From contig JAEYRH010000016.1 of assembly GCA_023435705.1 (NCBI GenBank), positions 372,001 through 436,000 on the forward strand: 64,000 nucleotides of DNA, read 5' to 3'. The position numbers were made by a program, and so were the translations under genes. The notes under the pieces were generated by a model, which was not told where the DNA came from, did no database searches, and saw only the letters and a list, made by a program, of their open reading frames with translations. The first letter of the stretch is position 1. Every line of letters starts with the position of its first letter. Origin of the DNA: Bacillota bacterium. Lineage in GTDB: Bacteria; Bacillota; Clostridia; Christensenellales; UMGS416. Shown one piece after another: positions 43,869 to 52,769 of this stretch.

Positions 43869-43981
43869 GGCAACCACTCCCATCGGAATTATCGATGCCT
43901 AAGATCATATCCATCTGTTTTGCTGCATTCCATGAAGATATTATCATCAGTTCACAATCTTTTCCAGCCTGAAAGGAGAGG

Positions 43982-44105
43982 ATGCGCTGCAAAAAAATCA
44001 ATCCGGCCCGTCACACCGGAAGACACCAGTGCCATTGATGACCTGCCGGCTGCCAATAGCAGGAGCCCGCAGAAACTCCGGAATGGTATGGAAGCCCATC
44101 TGTAA
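43982..44105 (+). pseudogene. Possible frameshifted GNAT fragment
   Basis: AAAGGAG lies 5 nt before ATG 43982. A run of seven A shortly after puts the next stretch out of frame. If one A were removed, the protein would read on as SIRPVTPEDTSAIDDL, which looks like the start of a GNAT domain, and then stop after about 40 residues. It is short, so this is a tentative call. Confidence 0.3.
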
Positions 44106-44165
44106 AATATCTGTAAACTCGTGCAGTGTAACCGCTTCAGAGAGGCTCATCTGAGGCTCTTGCGC

Positions 44166-44194
44166 TTGCTAAAACGATGGCACACTGGTAGAAT
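44166..44194 (+). promoter_or_regulatory. Promoter of the moxR operon
   Basis: TTGCTA (44166-44171) and TAGAAT (44189-44194) with a 17-bp spacer, 29 bp before ATG 44224. Confidence 0.6.
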
Positions 44195-44223
44195 TGGCAA
44201 TCATGGCACTTGCGGAGGCGCCG

Positions 44224-45174
44224 ATGGCGAGCATTTACCAGACGCTGAACAACATCGTGGCAAACGCCGAAAAGGTTATTATTGGGAAGCGAGACACCAT
44301 TTCAATGGTATTGATTTCTCTGATCTGCGATGGCCATGTGCTGGTGGAGGATGTGCCCGGTGTCGGCAAAACCAGCCTGGTCTCGGCGGTAGCCAAGTCC
44401 ATCAACGCGTCGGTGAACCGCATACAATTCACACCTGACACATTGCCCAGCGACATCACCGGTTTTTCCGTTTATAACATGAAGTCAAACGAGCTGGAGT
44501 TCAAGCCCGGCGCCATATTCAGCCAGTTTGTGCTGGCTGATGAGATCAACCGCACCTCCCCCAAGACGCAGGCAAGCCTGCTGGAGGCGATGGAAGAGGC
44601 TCAGGTGACGGTGGATGGTGTGACACACAAAATGCCCCGGCCTTTTATGGTGCTGGCCACGCAAAACCCTGCCGAATATCTGGGCACCTGGCCGCTGCCG
44701 GAATCGCAGCTGGACCGCTTCTTCATGAAGCTGAAAGTGGGTTACCCCACAGCCAAGCAGGAAAGCCGCATGCTAACCAACTTCAAGCTGGAAAACCCTC
44801 TGGAAAAGTTGGAGTCGGTTGCCACACCGGAAGACATTTTGGAGATCCAGAGCCAGGTGCGCAACGTGCATGTGGATGAGAGCATCAATGATTATATTGT
44901 GGCCGTCGTGACCGAAACCCGTAAAAACCCCGCCGTGGAGCTGGGTGTGAGCCCAAGGGGCACCTTGGCGCTCTATCGGGCCGCACAAGCCTGGGCTCTT
45001 TGCAGCGGCAGGGATTATATGGTGCCTGACGATGTGGCAAAAGTGGCGCAGGTGGTGTTGGGACACAGGATCATGCTCCGACAGGAGGCCCGGATGAGGA
45101 ACATAACCGCTGCATCGATTGTGAACGACGCCGTGGAACGGGTCAAAGCCCCTTTGCTTATAGCAAATGGTTAA
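44224..45174 (+). CDS. MoxR family AAA+ ATPase
   Basis: 316-residue AAA+ ATPase with Walker A DVPGVGKTSL and Walker B VLADEINR, followed by the sensor region. MoxR proteins act as chaperones that assemble or activate partner complexes and are typically encoded with DUF58 and transglutaminase genes, as here. I choose ATG 44224 because GGAGG at 44214-44218 precedes it; upstream in-frame ATGs at 44194 and 44203 have no such site. It overlaps the DUF58 gene by 8 bp. Confidence 0.94.
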   Translation: MASIYQTLNNIVANAEKVIIGKRDTISMVLISLICDGHVLVEDVPGVGKTSLVSAVAKSINASVNRIQFTPDTLPSDITGFSVYNMKSNELEFKPGAIFSQFVLADEINRTSPKTQASLLEAMEEAQVTVDGVTHKMPRPFMVLATQNPAEYLGTWPLPESQLDRFFMKLKVGYPTAKQESRMLTNFKLENPLEKLESVATPEDILEIQSQVRNVHVDESINDYIVAVVTETRKNPAVELGVSPRGTLALYRAAQAWALCSGRDYMVPDDVAKVAQVVLGHRIMLRQEARMRNITAASIVNDAVERVKAPLLIANG

Positions 45175-46360
45175 GAACTGGATTATCTATTATTTGTGCC
45201 TGCTGACGTCGCTGGTGTTTGCGCTTTTGTTTCCGGGCCGCGTATCATCAGCGTTTTTATTCGCTGCTCTGGCAGTGCCGGTGGTTTCGCTGATTACCGC
45301 GCTCGTCTTGCAGACTGGGTTTCGCTATGAGCAACGGCTTGAGCGATCATCGGCCATCAAAGGCGACACCGTAGCCTATCGCCTGACAATCCGCAATAAA
45401 AGCCCGCTGCTGCTAAGTCTCCTCACGGTCTCATTCCATAGCGCAGGCTCTGTGTACGCGCTGGAGCTTTGCGACAAGGCGCTTTCCGCCCACCCTCTTT
45501 CAGTGATGACTCACGAAATACAGCTGCCCTGCAAATATCGCGGTGCATATGAGATCGGTGTTAGGGAAATCCGCCTGAGCGATTATCTGGGTTTGTTTTC
45601 CTTCCGGCAAAAGGTTGGGCCACTGGCGATGCTCACTGTATATCCGCGCATCATTCCATTGGCCACCTTCCCGGTTCTCACTGGGTCAGAGGGAGAGATG
45701 GTCGTGCATGGGGCCAGGGGTTCGGAATGCACCGACAGCATTTCGGACATTCGCAAGTACGCCAGCGGCGACCGCCTGCGATCCGTTCATTGGAAGCTTT
45801 CCGCCAAGAAGGAAGAGCTGATGGTGAAGAATTACGAACAGGCATCCGGCGCGGACTCTGATTTGATCCTGGATGCATCTGGCATCTGCAGATCTGCAGA
45901 AGAACGGGCAGATGCGGAAGACCGGCTTGTTGAGTGTGCCGTGTCACTGTTGTGGCATTTGGTCACACGGTCGATCCCGGTAACCGTGTGGCATTGCGGC
46001 ATGCAACCGGAGCGCCACACTGTAAAAAATGCTGGGGATTTTCAAGGTATGTATCAAATCCTTTCGGAAATGAGCTATGAAGCAGAACCCTGCCTGCCTG
46101 ACATTGGCTCTGTCACAAGGACAACCGGAAGAAAAACTGTGGTTGCCGTGTCAACATCGCCCGGCGAAAAACTGTGTAGCCTTTTGCTAAAATTGAAATC
46201 TTCCGGGCACGTACCGGTGTTGGTTCATGTGACTCCACCTCAAGGAAACTCACAGCCTGGTGGGGAGCAGCGGAACCTGCTGATTCAATCTGGTGTGGTT
46301 GTGATGGCCTATGACCCGGAGAAAGGGCTGGACACAACACCCGCCCACATTGCCGTATGA
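45167..46360 (+). CDS. DUF58 membrane protein
   Basis: 397-residue protein with two N-terminal transmembrane helices (about 5-23 and 28-50), a beta-rich region and the DUF58 motif GDRLRSVHWKLSAKKEELMVKNYE at about 202-225. The rest may adopt a von Willebrand A-like fold. It is a standard partner of MoxR. Its start overlaps moxR by 8 bp and its end overlaps the transglutaminase gene by 4 bp, so the three form one translationally coupled unit, probably for envelope protein assembly. Confidence 0.92.
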   Translation: MVKNWIIYYLCLLTSLVFALLFPGRVSSAFLFAALAVPVVSLITALVLQTGFRYEQRLERSSAIKGDTVAYRLTIRNKSPLLLSLLTVSFHSAGSVYALELCDKALSAHPLSVMTHEIQLPCKYRGAYEIGVREIRLSDYLGLFSFRQKVGPLAMLTVYPRIIPLATFPVLTGSEGEMVVHGARGSECTDSISDIRKYASGDRLRSVHWKLSAKKEELMVKNYEQASGADSDLILDASGICRSAEERADAEDRLVECAVSLLWHLVTRSIPVTVWHCGMQPERHTVKNAGDFQGMYQILSEMSYEAEPCLPDIGSVTRTTGRKTVVAVSTSPGEKLCSLLLKLKSSGHVPVLVHVTPPQGNSQPGGEQRNLLIQSGVVVMAYDPEKGLDTTPAHIAV

Positions 46361-48672
46361 AGACCAGCGTGGAAAAAAAACAAAGAACACGGCGCTGGCG
46401 GGATCTGCTTGCCGAAGTCCCACTCATGACGCTGTTAAGTGTTGCCAGCGTCTATCCTTTTGTAACCGCGCTGGAGCTTCAGCTGTCTCCCTGGCAACTA
46501 GTGGCCGCCTGCCTTGTTCTGATCATTCCGCTGTCTGTGCTGCTTTTTTACGCACGAACGGCAATACTGACTGGCATTGCAGCTTCATTGCTGGCAGTAG
46601 CGGCCACTGCTCTGCTGCTATTCTCTGGAAGTGAAACGGTTGTGTCGCTACGGGTTGAGATTGACTCGTTTATTAATTGGGCGGTGCCTTATCTCAAGGG
46701 GGTCCGTACTGACATCCTGCATTATTGCAGGTTGATGGGCTTGATCTTCACCGCGCTTGTTACGGTGCCAATCTGCCTGTTCACAGTGCGGCGGATGGAC
46801 GCGTTTGCGGCGCTCCTGCCTGGATTTTCCATCATCGCAGCACTTTTCATCATTGGTCATACAATACCAATGGCTGCTGTGTTTGCATATCTTGCAGTCG
46901 CCCTGCTTTACTTTGCATACCACCGCTTCCGTCGTTATGCAAAGGCCTTCTCGCAGGGCCATGCTCCCTCCCCCTTGGTTTTCCTCGCATCAGTATTGCC
47001 GGTGGCATTGGCCGTGATGACGACAGCAATGTTATTGAGCAGCACCGTCAAGATTGATCCGGCCTGGATGAAAGATGCGCGAGAAAAACTGCTGCAGAAG
47101 GAAACCCAAGTTGCGGAGGCCGTGGTCAAGCAATCTGGCGGGGTGAGCACCAACGAACTGGGCGGCGTGCCAGCGCAAAACGACACAGTGATGATGAAGG
47201 TGATCACCGACACATACGATGTGTATCTCAAAGGCATCTCAAAAGACGTATACACTGGCCACTCCTGGGAGCGATCAGACACCTCAAAGACCCCCTTTTA
47301 TTCCGACTCCTCAAACTTCCCCGATACACGTGAGACGATGACGCGTGACATTCAAAGCTCAGGCCTCAGCGGGCAGGCCGGAGAGGCGGGCGCCGGTTCT
47401 TCTTTATTCATGCCGTCAACCTTCACGGGCAGCGCTATCAGTATTGAGTATGTGAACCTGAGTTCCCCCCTTGTCTATTTACCGTTGAAAACAGAGATGG
47501 TGGTATTGCCAGAAACAACCCAGCCCAGCCTGGTCGGCGGCGACACGGTGATGCTGGGCGCCACGGCTGCAGCCGGTTTCTCATATACCGCCACCTATCT
47601 TGCCATTGGCAGCGAGTTGGACGACCTGCTGGCACAGTCTTATAAAGGGTATTACAACCAGATAGGCGGTTCAGCACAAGAGCTGTTCGGAGAAAATGCC
47701 GAAGCCGCATACAATGCTTGCGTCAAGCTGCCAGAAAGCCTGCCGCAAAGGGTGCGGCAGCTTGCCGATCAAATCACCGCAGGCGCCACCAACGATTATG
47801 AGAAAGCAAAGGCCATCGAGGCCTATTTATCCGGCAACTACACCTACACACTGACCCCTGGCGTATTTGACAAGAGCCGGGATTTTGTGGATCAGTTCCT
47901 GTTCGAAAACCAAAGGGGCTACTGCACCTATTTTGCCACGGCAATGGCGGTGCTTCTGCGCTGTGAGGGGATCCCATCACGCTATGTGGAAGGCTACGTG
48001 CTGCCAGCCGGCAAAACCGATGGTGCCTATCATGTTACCAATCGGCAGGGACACGCCTGGGTGGAAGCCTATTTTGAGGGTGTGGGCTGGATTCAATTTG
48101 AACCCACCGGCGCATATGCCGGCGGTGCAAGGCCCTCCACCAGTCAGGTAGTGACGCAATCTCCATCGCCCGCCCCGTCTCAGCCGGCAACTCCCAAACC
48201 ATCGTCACAGCCTGTCATACAGCAGCCAAAACCCGGCGGCAACGTGGCAGCCAGATTTGCATATGCCTGGCTTCCGTGGGCTGCAGCGATCCTGTTATTA
48301 TTCCTGGCGGTGGCAGCCGTTGCCTATGGCTTGCACAAGCGGGCCGGGCAACGCATGCAGCGATTGGCCCCCAAGGAAGCCACCATTAAGGTGTTTGGCC
48401 AATGCCTTCAGATCTTATCCAAATGCGGATTTGCACCTAAAAACGGCGAAAGTCTGCATGATTTCGCCCGCCGTGCGGAAAAGGGTTGCGTGTTGCAGGC
48501 TCATTGCCTTTCCTGTGCTGCGGAAACATTTCAACTGGCACGGTTCAGCACTCACCAGTTAAGTGAGGATCAAAAGATACTAATGCTGGATACGCGGGAA
48601 AAGCTGCTGTTGGCCTGCAAAAAGAAACTTGGGCCTATCCGGCATGGGATCATAAAATGGCTTTGGGGATAA
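46357..48672 (+). CDS. Transmembrane transglutaminase-like protein
   Basis: 771-residue membrane protein. Several transmembrane helices occupy about residues 20-235. An extracellular transglutaminase-like (papain-fold) domain spans about 470-590, with the catalytic Cys in GYCTYFATAM, the His in GHAWVEAYF and the acidic residue in FEPTGAY. A Pro/Ser-rich linker, one more helix (about 635-655) and a DUF4129-like cytosolic tail follow. It is the third gene of the MoxR-DUF58 operon. The catalytic triad looks intact, so protease or cross-linking activity at the cell surface is possible. Confidence 0.92.
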   Translation: MKTSVEKKQRTRRWRDLLAEVPLMTLLSVASVYPFVTALELQLSPWQLVAACLVLIIPLSVLLFYARTAILTGIAASLLAVAATALLLFSGSETVVSLRVEIDSFINWAVPYLKGVRTDILHYCRLMGLIFTALVTVPICLFTVRRMDAFAALLPGFSIIAALFIIGHTIPMAAVFAYLAVALLYFAYHRFRRYAKAFSQGHAPSPLVFLASVLPVALAVMTTAMLLSSTVKIDPAWMKDAREKLLQKETQVAEAVVKQSGGVSTNELGGVPAQNDTVMMKVITDTYDVYLKGISKDVYTGHSWERSDTSKTPFYSDSSNFPDTRETMTRDIQSSGLSGQAGEAGAGSSLFMPSTFTGSAISIEYVNLSSPLVYLPLKTEMVVLPETTQPSLVGGDTVMLGATAAAGFSYTATYLAIGSELDDLLAQSYKGYYNQIGGSAQELFGENAEAAYNACVKLPESLPQRVRQLADQITAGATNDYEKAKAIEAYLSGNYTYTLTPGVFDKSRDFVDQFLFENQRGYCTYFATAMAVLLRCEGIPSRYVEGYVLPAGKTDGAYHVTNRQGHAWVEAYFEGVGWIQFEPTGAYAGGARPSTSQVVTQSPSPAPSQPATPKPSSQPVIQQPKPGGNVAARFAYAWLPWAAAILLLFLAVAAVAYGLHKRAGQRMQRLAPKEATIKVFGQCLQILSKCGFAPKNGESLHDFARRAEKGCVLQAHCLSCAAETFQLARFSTHQLSEDQKILMLDTREKLLLACKKKLGPIRHGIIKWLWG

Positions 48673-48770
48673 AATGAAACGCCTGACTTTTAGCCATTCA
48701 GTCAGGCGTTCCACTTCTCGAAAAGAGTTCTCCGACGAGCTGTTTTGTCCTCCGAAGACAATTGTAGTAT
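48671..48770 (-). ncRNA. Structured RNA-like element, copy A
   Basis: Read on the minus strand: ATACTACAAT, a hairpin TGTCTTC..AGGACA, a short CTC/GAG stem, TTTTCG, GTGG and a strong hairpin with arms AACGCCTGAC and GTCAGGCGTT followed by TCATTTTAT, like an intrinsic terminator. Copy B, 176 bp upstream on this strand, shows the same order and the same 100-nt length. A G.U pair in the first hairpin would be an A.C mismatch on the plus strand, so the RNA is probably made from the minus strand. Its last bases overlap the transglutaminase stop codon. Confidence 0.55.
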
Positions 48771-48846
48771 TCTCCCCCCACGCGCCGGTTATGCAGGTCT
48801 TTCAGAAATCGATTAAGTCAATTTCTGGGAAAACAAGCTTCCTGGC

Positions 48847-48946
48847 TAGATGAAACGCCTGATCCGTGGCCAGCGAATCAGGCGTTCCACCTGCGAAAGG
48901 AGACCTCCCACGCGGGTGCATGTCCTCTTGAAGACAGGTATAGTAT
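48847..48946 (-). ncRNA. Structured RNA-like element, copy B
   Basis: The same layout as copy A: ATACTATACC, hairpin TGTCTTC..GAGGACA, a CCC/GGG stem where copy A has CTC/GAG, GGAG..CTCC, TTTCG, GTGG and a terminator-like hairpin with arms AACGCCTGAT and ATCAGGCGTT followed by TCAT. Several stems differ by paired changes, as expected when structure is under selection. It lies downstream of a lipoprotein gene on the same strand. Confidence 0.55.
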
Positions 48947-49001
48947 GGCCTGATGCAGGCAAAACATGCACCATACGACTCAAATACAAGATTTATTTGA
49001 T

Positions 49002-49673
49002 TTAGCGCCTGGTGATTTCAATTGTGAAGACCCAACGGGCGGTGTTGCCAGAGTATTTGCCACCCTTTTCCACCACAGTCACATTCACATTGAATGTGTT
49101 TATCCCCTTTTTTAACTTGGAAACATCAACGGAGAGGGTCTCCGTGCCAATATCGGCCACCTTGTCATCCTCTATAGCGGTACAGATGACCTTGATGGTT
49201 TCGCCCGAATCCCGCTGAAAAGGAATGCTCTTCCCTTTGCCAAGCCTCTGCCCATCCACCTCCACAGTTGTTGACCAATCACTTCCCAAATGATCGTTGG
49301 AAACGAGCTTTGCCAAGTTGAACAGCACATCACCTGTATATGTATCTTTTTGAAGGCCTGGGCTCTTCATTGTTGGGTCCGGTGTCGGGCTGGGTATTGA
49401 GGTTGACGCCGGGGTAGGCGTTATTGGTAATGTTTCCTCAACAGTCTTGGTGAAGATTTGCACCTGCTGATCCAGCGTGGGGATCGGAGAAGCCGTGGCT
49501 ATTTCTGCACTAGAGACTGCCTGTATATTGGAAACAGATGTGTATATGGGCTCGACTACACTTTTTGTGTGATCGAGCGGATCGGAAGCAACCTTCTTTT
49601 CATAGAAAGCACAGCCAGTGGAAAGCGATACCACCAGCAGCAGGGAGAGAAGCAATAAAACCGGTCTCATCAT
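49002..49673 (-). CDS. Lipoprotein with Thr/Pro-rich linker
   Basis: About 223 residues. A signal peptide ends in the lipobox LSTGC. A Ser/Thr/Pro linker (about residues 85-110) follows, then a beta-rich domain of about 110 residues (TYTGDVLFNLAKLV; FNVNVTVVEKGGKYSGNTARWVF), possibly Ig-like. The function is unknown; a surface-exposed binding role is plausible. Start ATG 49673 or 49670, with GGTGA upstream. The two structured RNA elements lie just after its stop codon. Confidence 0.8.
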   Translation of the reverse strand: MMRPVLLLLSLLLVVSLSTGCAFYEKKVASDPLDHTKSVVEPIYTSVSNIQAVSSAEIATASPIPTLDQQVQIFTKTVEETLPITPTPASTSIPSPTPDPTMKSPGLQKDTYTGDVLFNLAKLVSNDHLGSDWSTTVEVDGQRLGKGKSIPFQRDSGETIKVICTAIEDDKVADIGTETLSVDVSKLKKGINTFNVNVTVVEKGGKYSGNTARWVFTIEITRR

Positions 49674-49764
49674 ACTTATCACCGAAGTGGTTTTTTCTAT
49701 TCTAACTTGATGGTGGGTCAAAAGCAATCATCAGTGATTGTTTGTGTGAGTGGACAGGGAAATG

Positions 49765-49793
49765 AAAAACCCGCGTGACCTATGTCATGCGGG
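49765..49793 (-). terminator. Terminator after tRNA-Thr
   Basis: Arms CCCGC and GCGGG extended by TGAC/GTCA across one mismatch, with an ATAG loop. TTTTT follows on the minus strand. Confidence 0.88.
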
Positions 49794-49796
49794 CAT

Positions 49797-49872
49797 TGGA
49801 GCTGATGATGGGATTCGAACCCATGACCTCGTCCTTACCAAGGACGTGCTCTACCTACTGAGCTACATCAGC
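49797..49872 (-). tRNA. tRNA-Thr (anticodon GGU)
   Basis: 76-nt cloverleaf on the minus strand with acceptor GCTGATG/CATCAGC. The anticodon loop TTGGTAA lies between CGTCC and GGACG. The T-loop is GGTTCGAATCC, and CCA is encoded at the 3' end. A promoter lies upstream and a terminator downstream. Confidence 0.96.
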
Positions 49873-49921
49873 ATATGATTTGTCTGCCGATGAAACATGC
49901 TGGTTTCCAAGGGCGAGGATG

Positions 49922-49950
49922 ATTATATCACACAGACTTGATAATGGCAA
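49922..49950 (-). promoter_or_regulatory. Promoter of tRNA-Thr
   Basis: TTGCCA (49945-49950) and TATAAT (49922-49927) on the minus strand with a 17-bp spacer. Confidence 0.8.
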
Positions 49951-49980
49951 CAAAAACTCCTGCCAAAATTAGTGTATGTC

Positions 49981-50037
49981 AAAAACAGTTGCAGCAATCC
50001 ATTGGGATATGGCAATCTCCGTATGGACCGCTGCAAC
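49981..50037 (-). terminator. Terminator of the nucleotidyltransferase gene
   Basis: Long stem with outer arms GTTGCAGC (49988-49995 and 50030-50037) and inner pairs TCCAT/ATGGA. TGTTTTTG follows on the minus strand. Confidence 0.8.
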
Positions 50038-50052
50038 AATAGTATATTTATG

Positions 50053-52461
50053 CTATTTTTGATCTTGCGCAAGCTTACGGATTACATCTACAAAAGATCC
50101 AGCCAGCTCATCGGCAAACTCGGCGCTGGCAGCCTCAGCCACAACACGAAATCGGGAGGATTGCTTGTCTGGCGTGATGAACACTCTGCCCCTCTCGTTA
50201 CTGATCAGCGCCCCACCATAAGTCTCAGAGCTTCCATAATCGGTGTAGAGTGTCTTCATTGCCAAGCCCCGCTTTTCCAGCGGACACTCCACGAACTCGC
50301 TTCGCGTAAATATTTCTGGTATACGCCCGGCATAGGCCGACAAAGACATGTGTTCTTTATCAAGTGTCTGCACCAGTGACATCGCAGCGTAGGCACCGTC
50401 GTAAAACAAGTAGCACATGCGCTCGTCGGTGGAGTGGCATGCCCGCCTTAACCAATCACTACGGCCTGCTTCGGTGCGCTCCACGTTCACACCTCTGCCA
50501 CCGGCAAGTGAGTCGAACCTGCTGTTTGCCATCACAGGCAGCGGCACCGTGCCAGAGGTTACACCACGGTCCACTGCGACCATCGCCAGCAACACAGCAA
50601 GCTTGTCGCCCTCATAGACACCACCTTGCTCATCAATCAACGCGAATTCATTTCCTGCCTTGTCCTGATAGAGCCCAATCTGCATGGCCTCGGCCAGAGC
50701 CCGTTTTGCAGCCTGAGCAATTGATGTATCAGTGGAACAGCTGCGGCATGTGTAGCCCATCTCCTCCAGAACATGCTCTGTCTGCTGATTCAGATCCTCA
50801 TCAGGCCCGTATACCCCGATGGTACGATCCTTGGCTGCGTTGTGTTCCTCGCCTCCGAAAAGCTCCTGCTCATAGAAGATACCGATGCCGCTGATGTTGA
50901 TGATATCGGCGATCTCCTCTGTGCTGGCCTTGCGGAATGAGCCTTTGATAAGATTGTCCTCAATTTTCTTTTCCAGGGCGCTATCAACGTTGGCCCCTTT
51001 GCAGTCCATTATTGTGATGGAGATGTTGCCCCCATTGGCATGGATGTGCACAGCGCCGTCCAGCCGCAGGCGCTTGGTTGCAAATCGGGCGGCAGGCAGC
51101 GCCAGTTTGCCCATATCCACACAGCAAACCCCGGTGGAAAGCAAGCCTGCGTCAAAGGCTTCCCGAAGCAGCACTGAGGTGTTGTCGCCCCAGGTGGCCA
51201 CGCCCACCCTGCCGCCCCGCATCAGCGATGTGCCCAGGGCCATGGCCAGCCGTGCGGCGCTTTCGGCGGTGATGTCGTCATTGAAAACACCGCAGATGCC
51301 AGACTCGTCAAACACTGATTGTGGATAACGGCTGCCCCGCTGTTGCGTGGCACGCACTTGGGCGTGCCGTTCCACAGTGATGCCCGGCCAGATGGACACA
51401 TTACGGCCCACCGAGCTGTCAGAGCAAATGCGCGCAGCCGCACCGATCACCGCGCCATCACGCACCATCACCCTTTCGCCGATGGCAGCACCATCACACA
51501 CAACTGCCTGATTGATCCGGGCCGAAGCACCAACGAGCACGTCATCCAGCAACACCGAATGCTCCACAGAAGTGCCGCGCTCCACAATGCAGTGCCGACC
51601 CACAATAGCATAAGGCCCGACTGTGCAGCCGCCGTTTAGTGTGGAGCCATCCATCAAAGCGCAAGGTCGCACCAGTAAAGCGTCTGAAGAAATGGAGGCA
51701 TTTGGATGAACAAACACACCGGGTTGGATTTCCGGCAGGCCAAAATCCACTTGCACCCGGCCATCCAGGATGTCAAACTGCGCAGACGCATATTGAGCCG
51801 GATTGCCGATGTCGCACCAATAACCTTCAGTTACAAAACCGAACATCCTGGCCTGATCCTTCATGAGGGCTGGGAAAAGATCCTTGGAAAAGTCAGCTTT
51901 CGCACCATCAGCAATTCGGTCCATCACCTGCGGTTCGATGATGTAAATGCCAGTGTTCACCGTATCGCTGAACACATCGCGCCATGCAGGTTTCTCCATG
52001 AAACGAGCAATTCGGCCATCGTCTCCTGCAATCACAACACCGAACTCAACCGGCGTTTCTACACTTTTCAAGACGATTGTCACGTCGGCATGATGCTGCT
52101 GGTGAAAGTCCATGGCTTGGCTCAGGTCGATGTCAGTGAGCGCGTCACCGCTGATCACAACAAACGGCTCGTTTAAAAATGCTCGCGCGGCACGCACACT
52201 GCCCGCCGTGCCTAGCGGCGTCTCCTCTACAAAGTATTGCATATTAACACCACGGCTCGCACCATCGCCAAACCAGCCACGGATCACATCCGGCAGATAA
52301 TGCAGTGTCACGGCAATATCGGTGATGCCGTGCTTTTTCAAAAGCTCTATGGCATACTCCATGACCGGCTTACCTAGCACCTGCACCATGGGCTTGGGTA
52401 AATCACACGTGACCGGCCTGAGCCTGGTGCCCTCTCCACCGGCCATAATGACTGCTTTCAT
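50053..52461 (-). CDS. Sugar-phosphate nucleotidyltransferase fused to a degenerate phosphomannomutase domain
   Basis: 802-residue protein. Residues about 1-235 are a nucleotidyltransferase with GGEGTRLRP and the metal site VVISGDALTDID, of the mannose-1-phosphate guanylyltransferase type. A left-handed beta-helix of hexapeptide repeats follows (about 250-370). The rest (about 385-802) has the phosphohexomutase fold but lacks the phosphoserine loop: where TASHNP is expected the sequence reads HANGGN. The second half is therefore probably not a mutase and may be regulatory. This architecture is known from cyanobacteria and Bacillota. It likely supplies an activated sugar for surface glycans. 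AAAGG lies upstream of ATG 52461. Confidence 0.88.
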   Translation of the reverse strand: MKAVIMAGGEGTRLRPVTCDLPKPMVQVLGKPVMEYAIELLKKHGITDIAVTLHYLPDVIRGWFGDGASRGVNMQYFVEETPLGTAGSVRAARAFLNEPFVVISGDALTDIDLSQAMDFHQQHHADVTIVLKSVETPVEFGVVIAGDDGRIARFMEKPAWRDVFSDTVNTGIYIIEPQVMDRIADGAKADFSKDLFPALMKDQARMFGFVTEGYWCDIGNPAQYASAQFDILDGRVQVDFGLPEIQPGVFVHPNASISSDALLVRPCALMDGSTLNGGCTVGPYAIVGRHCIVERGTSVEHSVLLDDVLVGASARINQAVVCDGAAIGERVMVRDGAVIGAAARICSDSSVGRNVSIWPGITVERHAQVRATQQRGSRYPQSVFDESGICGVFNDDITAESAARLAMALGTSLMRGGRVGVATWGDNTSVLLREAFDAGLLSTGVCCVDMGKLALPAARFATKRLRLDGAVHIHANGGNISITIMDCKGANVDSALEKKIEDNLIKGSFRKASTEEIADIINISGIGIFYEQELFGGEEHNAAKDRTIGVYGPDEDLNQQTEHVLEEMGYTCRSCSTDTSIAQAAKRALAEAMQIGLYQDKAGNEFALIDEQGGVYEGDKLAVLLAMVAVDRGVTSGTVPLPVMANSRFDSLAGGRGVNVERTEAGRSDWLRRACHSTDERMCYLFYDGAYAAMSLVQTLDKEHMSLSAYAGRIPEIFTRSEFVECPLEKRGLAMKTLYTDYGSSETYGGALISNERGRVFITPDKQSSRFRVVAEAASAEFADELAGSFVDVIRKLAQDQK

Positions 52462-52654
52462 TAAAAATCACACCTTTGATTGGATGATATGTTAGTATTG
52501 TCTTCAAAGTGGGAAGATGATACCGAAACTCGCACCCCAGAGCACTACTTAATCTGTTGGGGGCTGGGTTAATGAGATGAATAGATTGATTTTGGAAGAT
52601 AAACCCAATTATATCTTGAATAATATTGTTTTTTTGATGATCTCATAAAAATTA

Positions 52655-52683
52655 TTGCAATTGACCTCGTTATCACTTATAAT
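52655..52683 (+). promoter_or_regulatory. Promoter of the zinc-ribbon gene
   Basis: TTGCAA (52655-52660) and a perfect TATAAT (52678-52683) with a 17-bp spacer. The predicted leader is about 100 nt. Confidence 0.8.
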
Positions 52684-52702
52684 GTCCCTGTTAAATCAAA
52701 TA

Positions 52703-52769
52703 CTCCATTTGTCAGGTTGAAGCTTCTTGGCCAAACTATCTGTGAAAATGGAGCATCCGGTTTGGCCAA
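52703..52769 (+). promoter_or_regulatory. Interleaved inverted repeats in a 5' leader
   Basis: CTCCATTT (52703-52710) pairs with AAATGGAG (52746-52753), and TTGGCCAAAC (52727-52736) pairs with GTTTGGCCAA (52760-52769). The order a-b-a'-b' means either a pseudoknot or two mutually exclusive hairpins. GAGG (52782-52785) and the start codon follow closely, so translation control is possible. Confidence 0.6.

Larger units (their letters stand above)
43869..44223. other. Interval holding a GNAT-like remnant and the moxR promoter
   Basis: Between the LysR start and moxR. It contains a possible frameshifted acetyltransferase remnant (43982-44105) and a promoter at 44166-44194. I see no RNA gene or long repeat. 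Confidence 0.5.

Noticed and set aside
48671..48946. Guanidine-II (mini-ykkC) riboswitch in the tandem repeats
   Set aside because: The small stems were checked for the ACGR loops that define that class. The loops read GTCG and GCGT on the likely strand, and no guanidine exporter gene follows.
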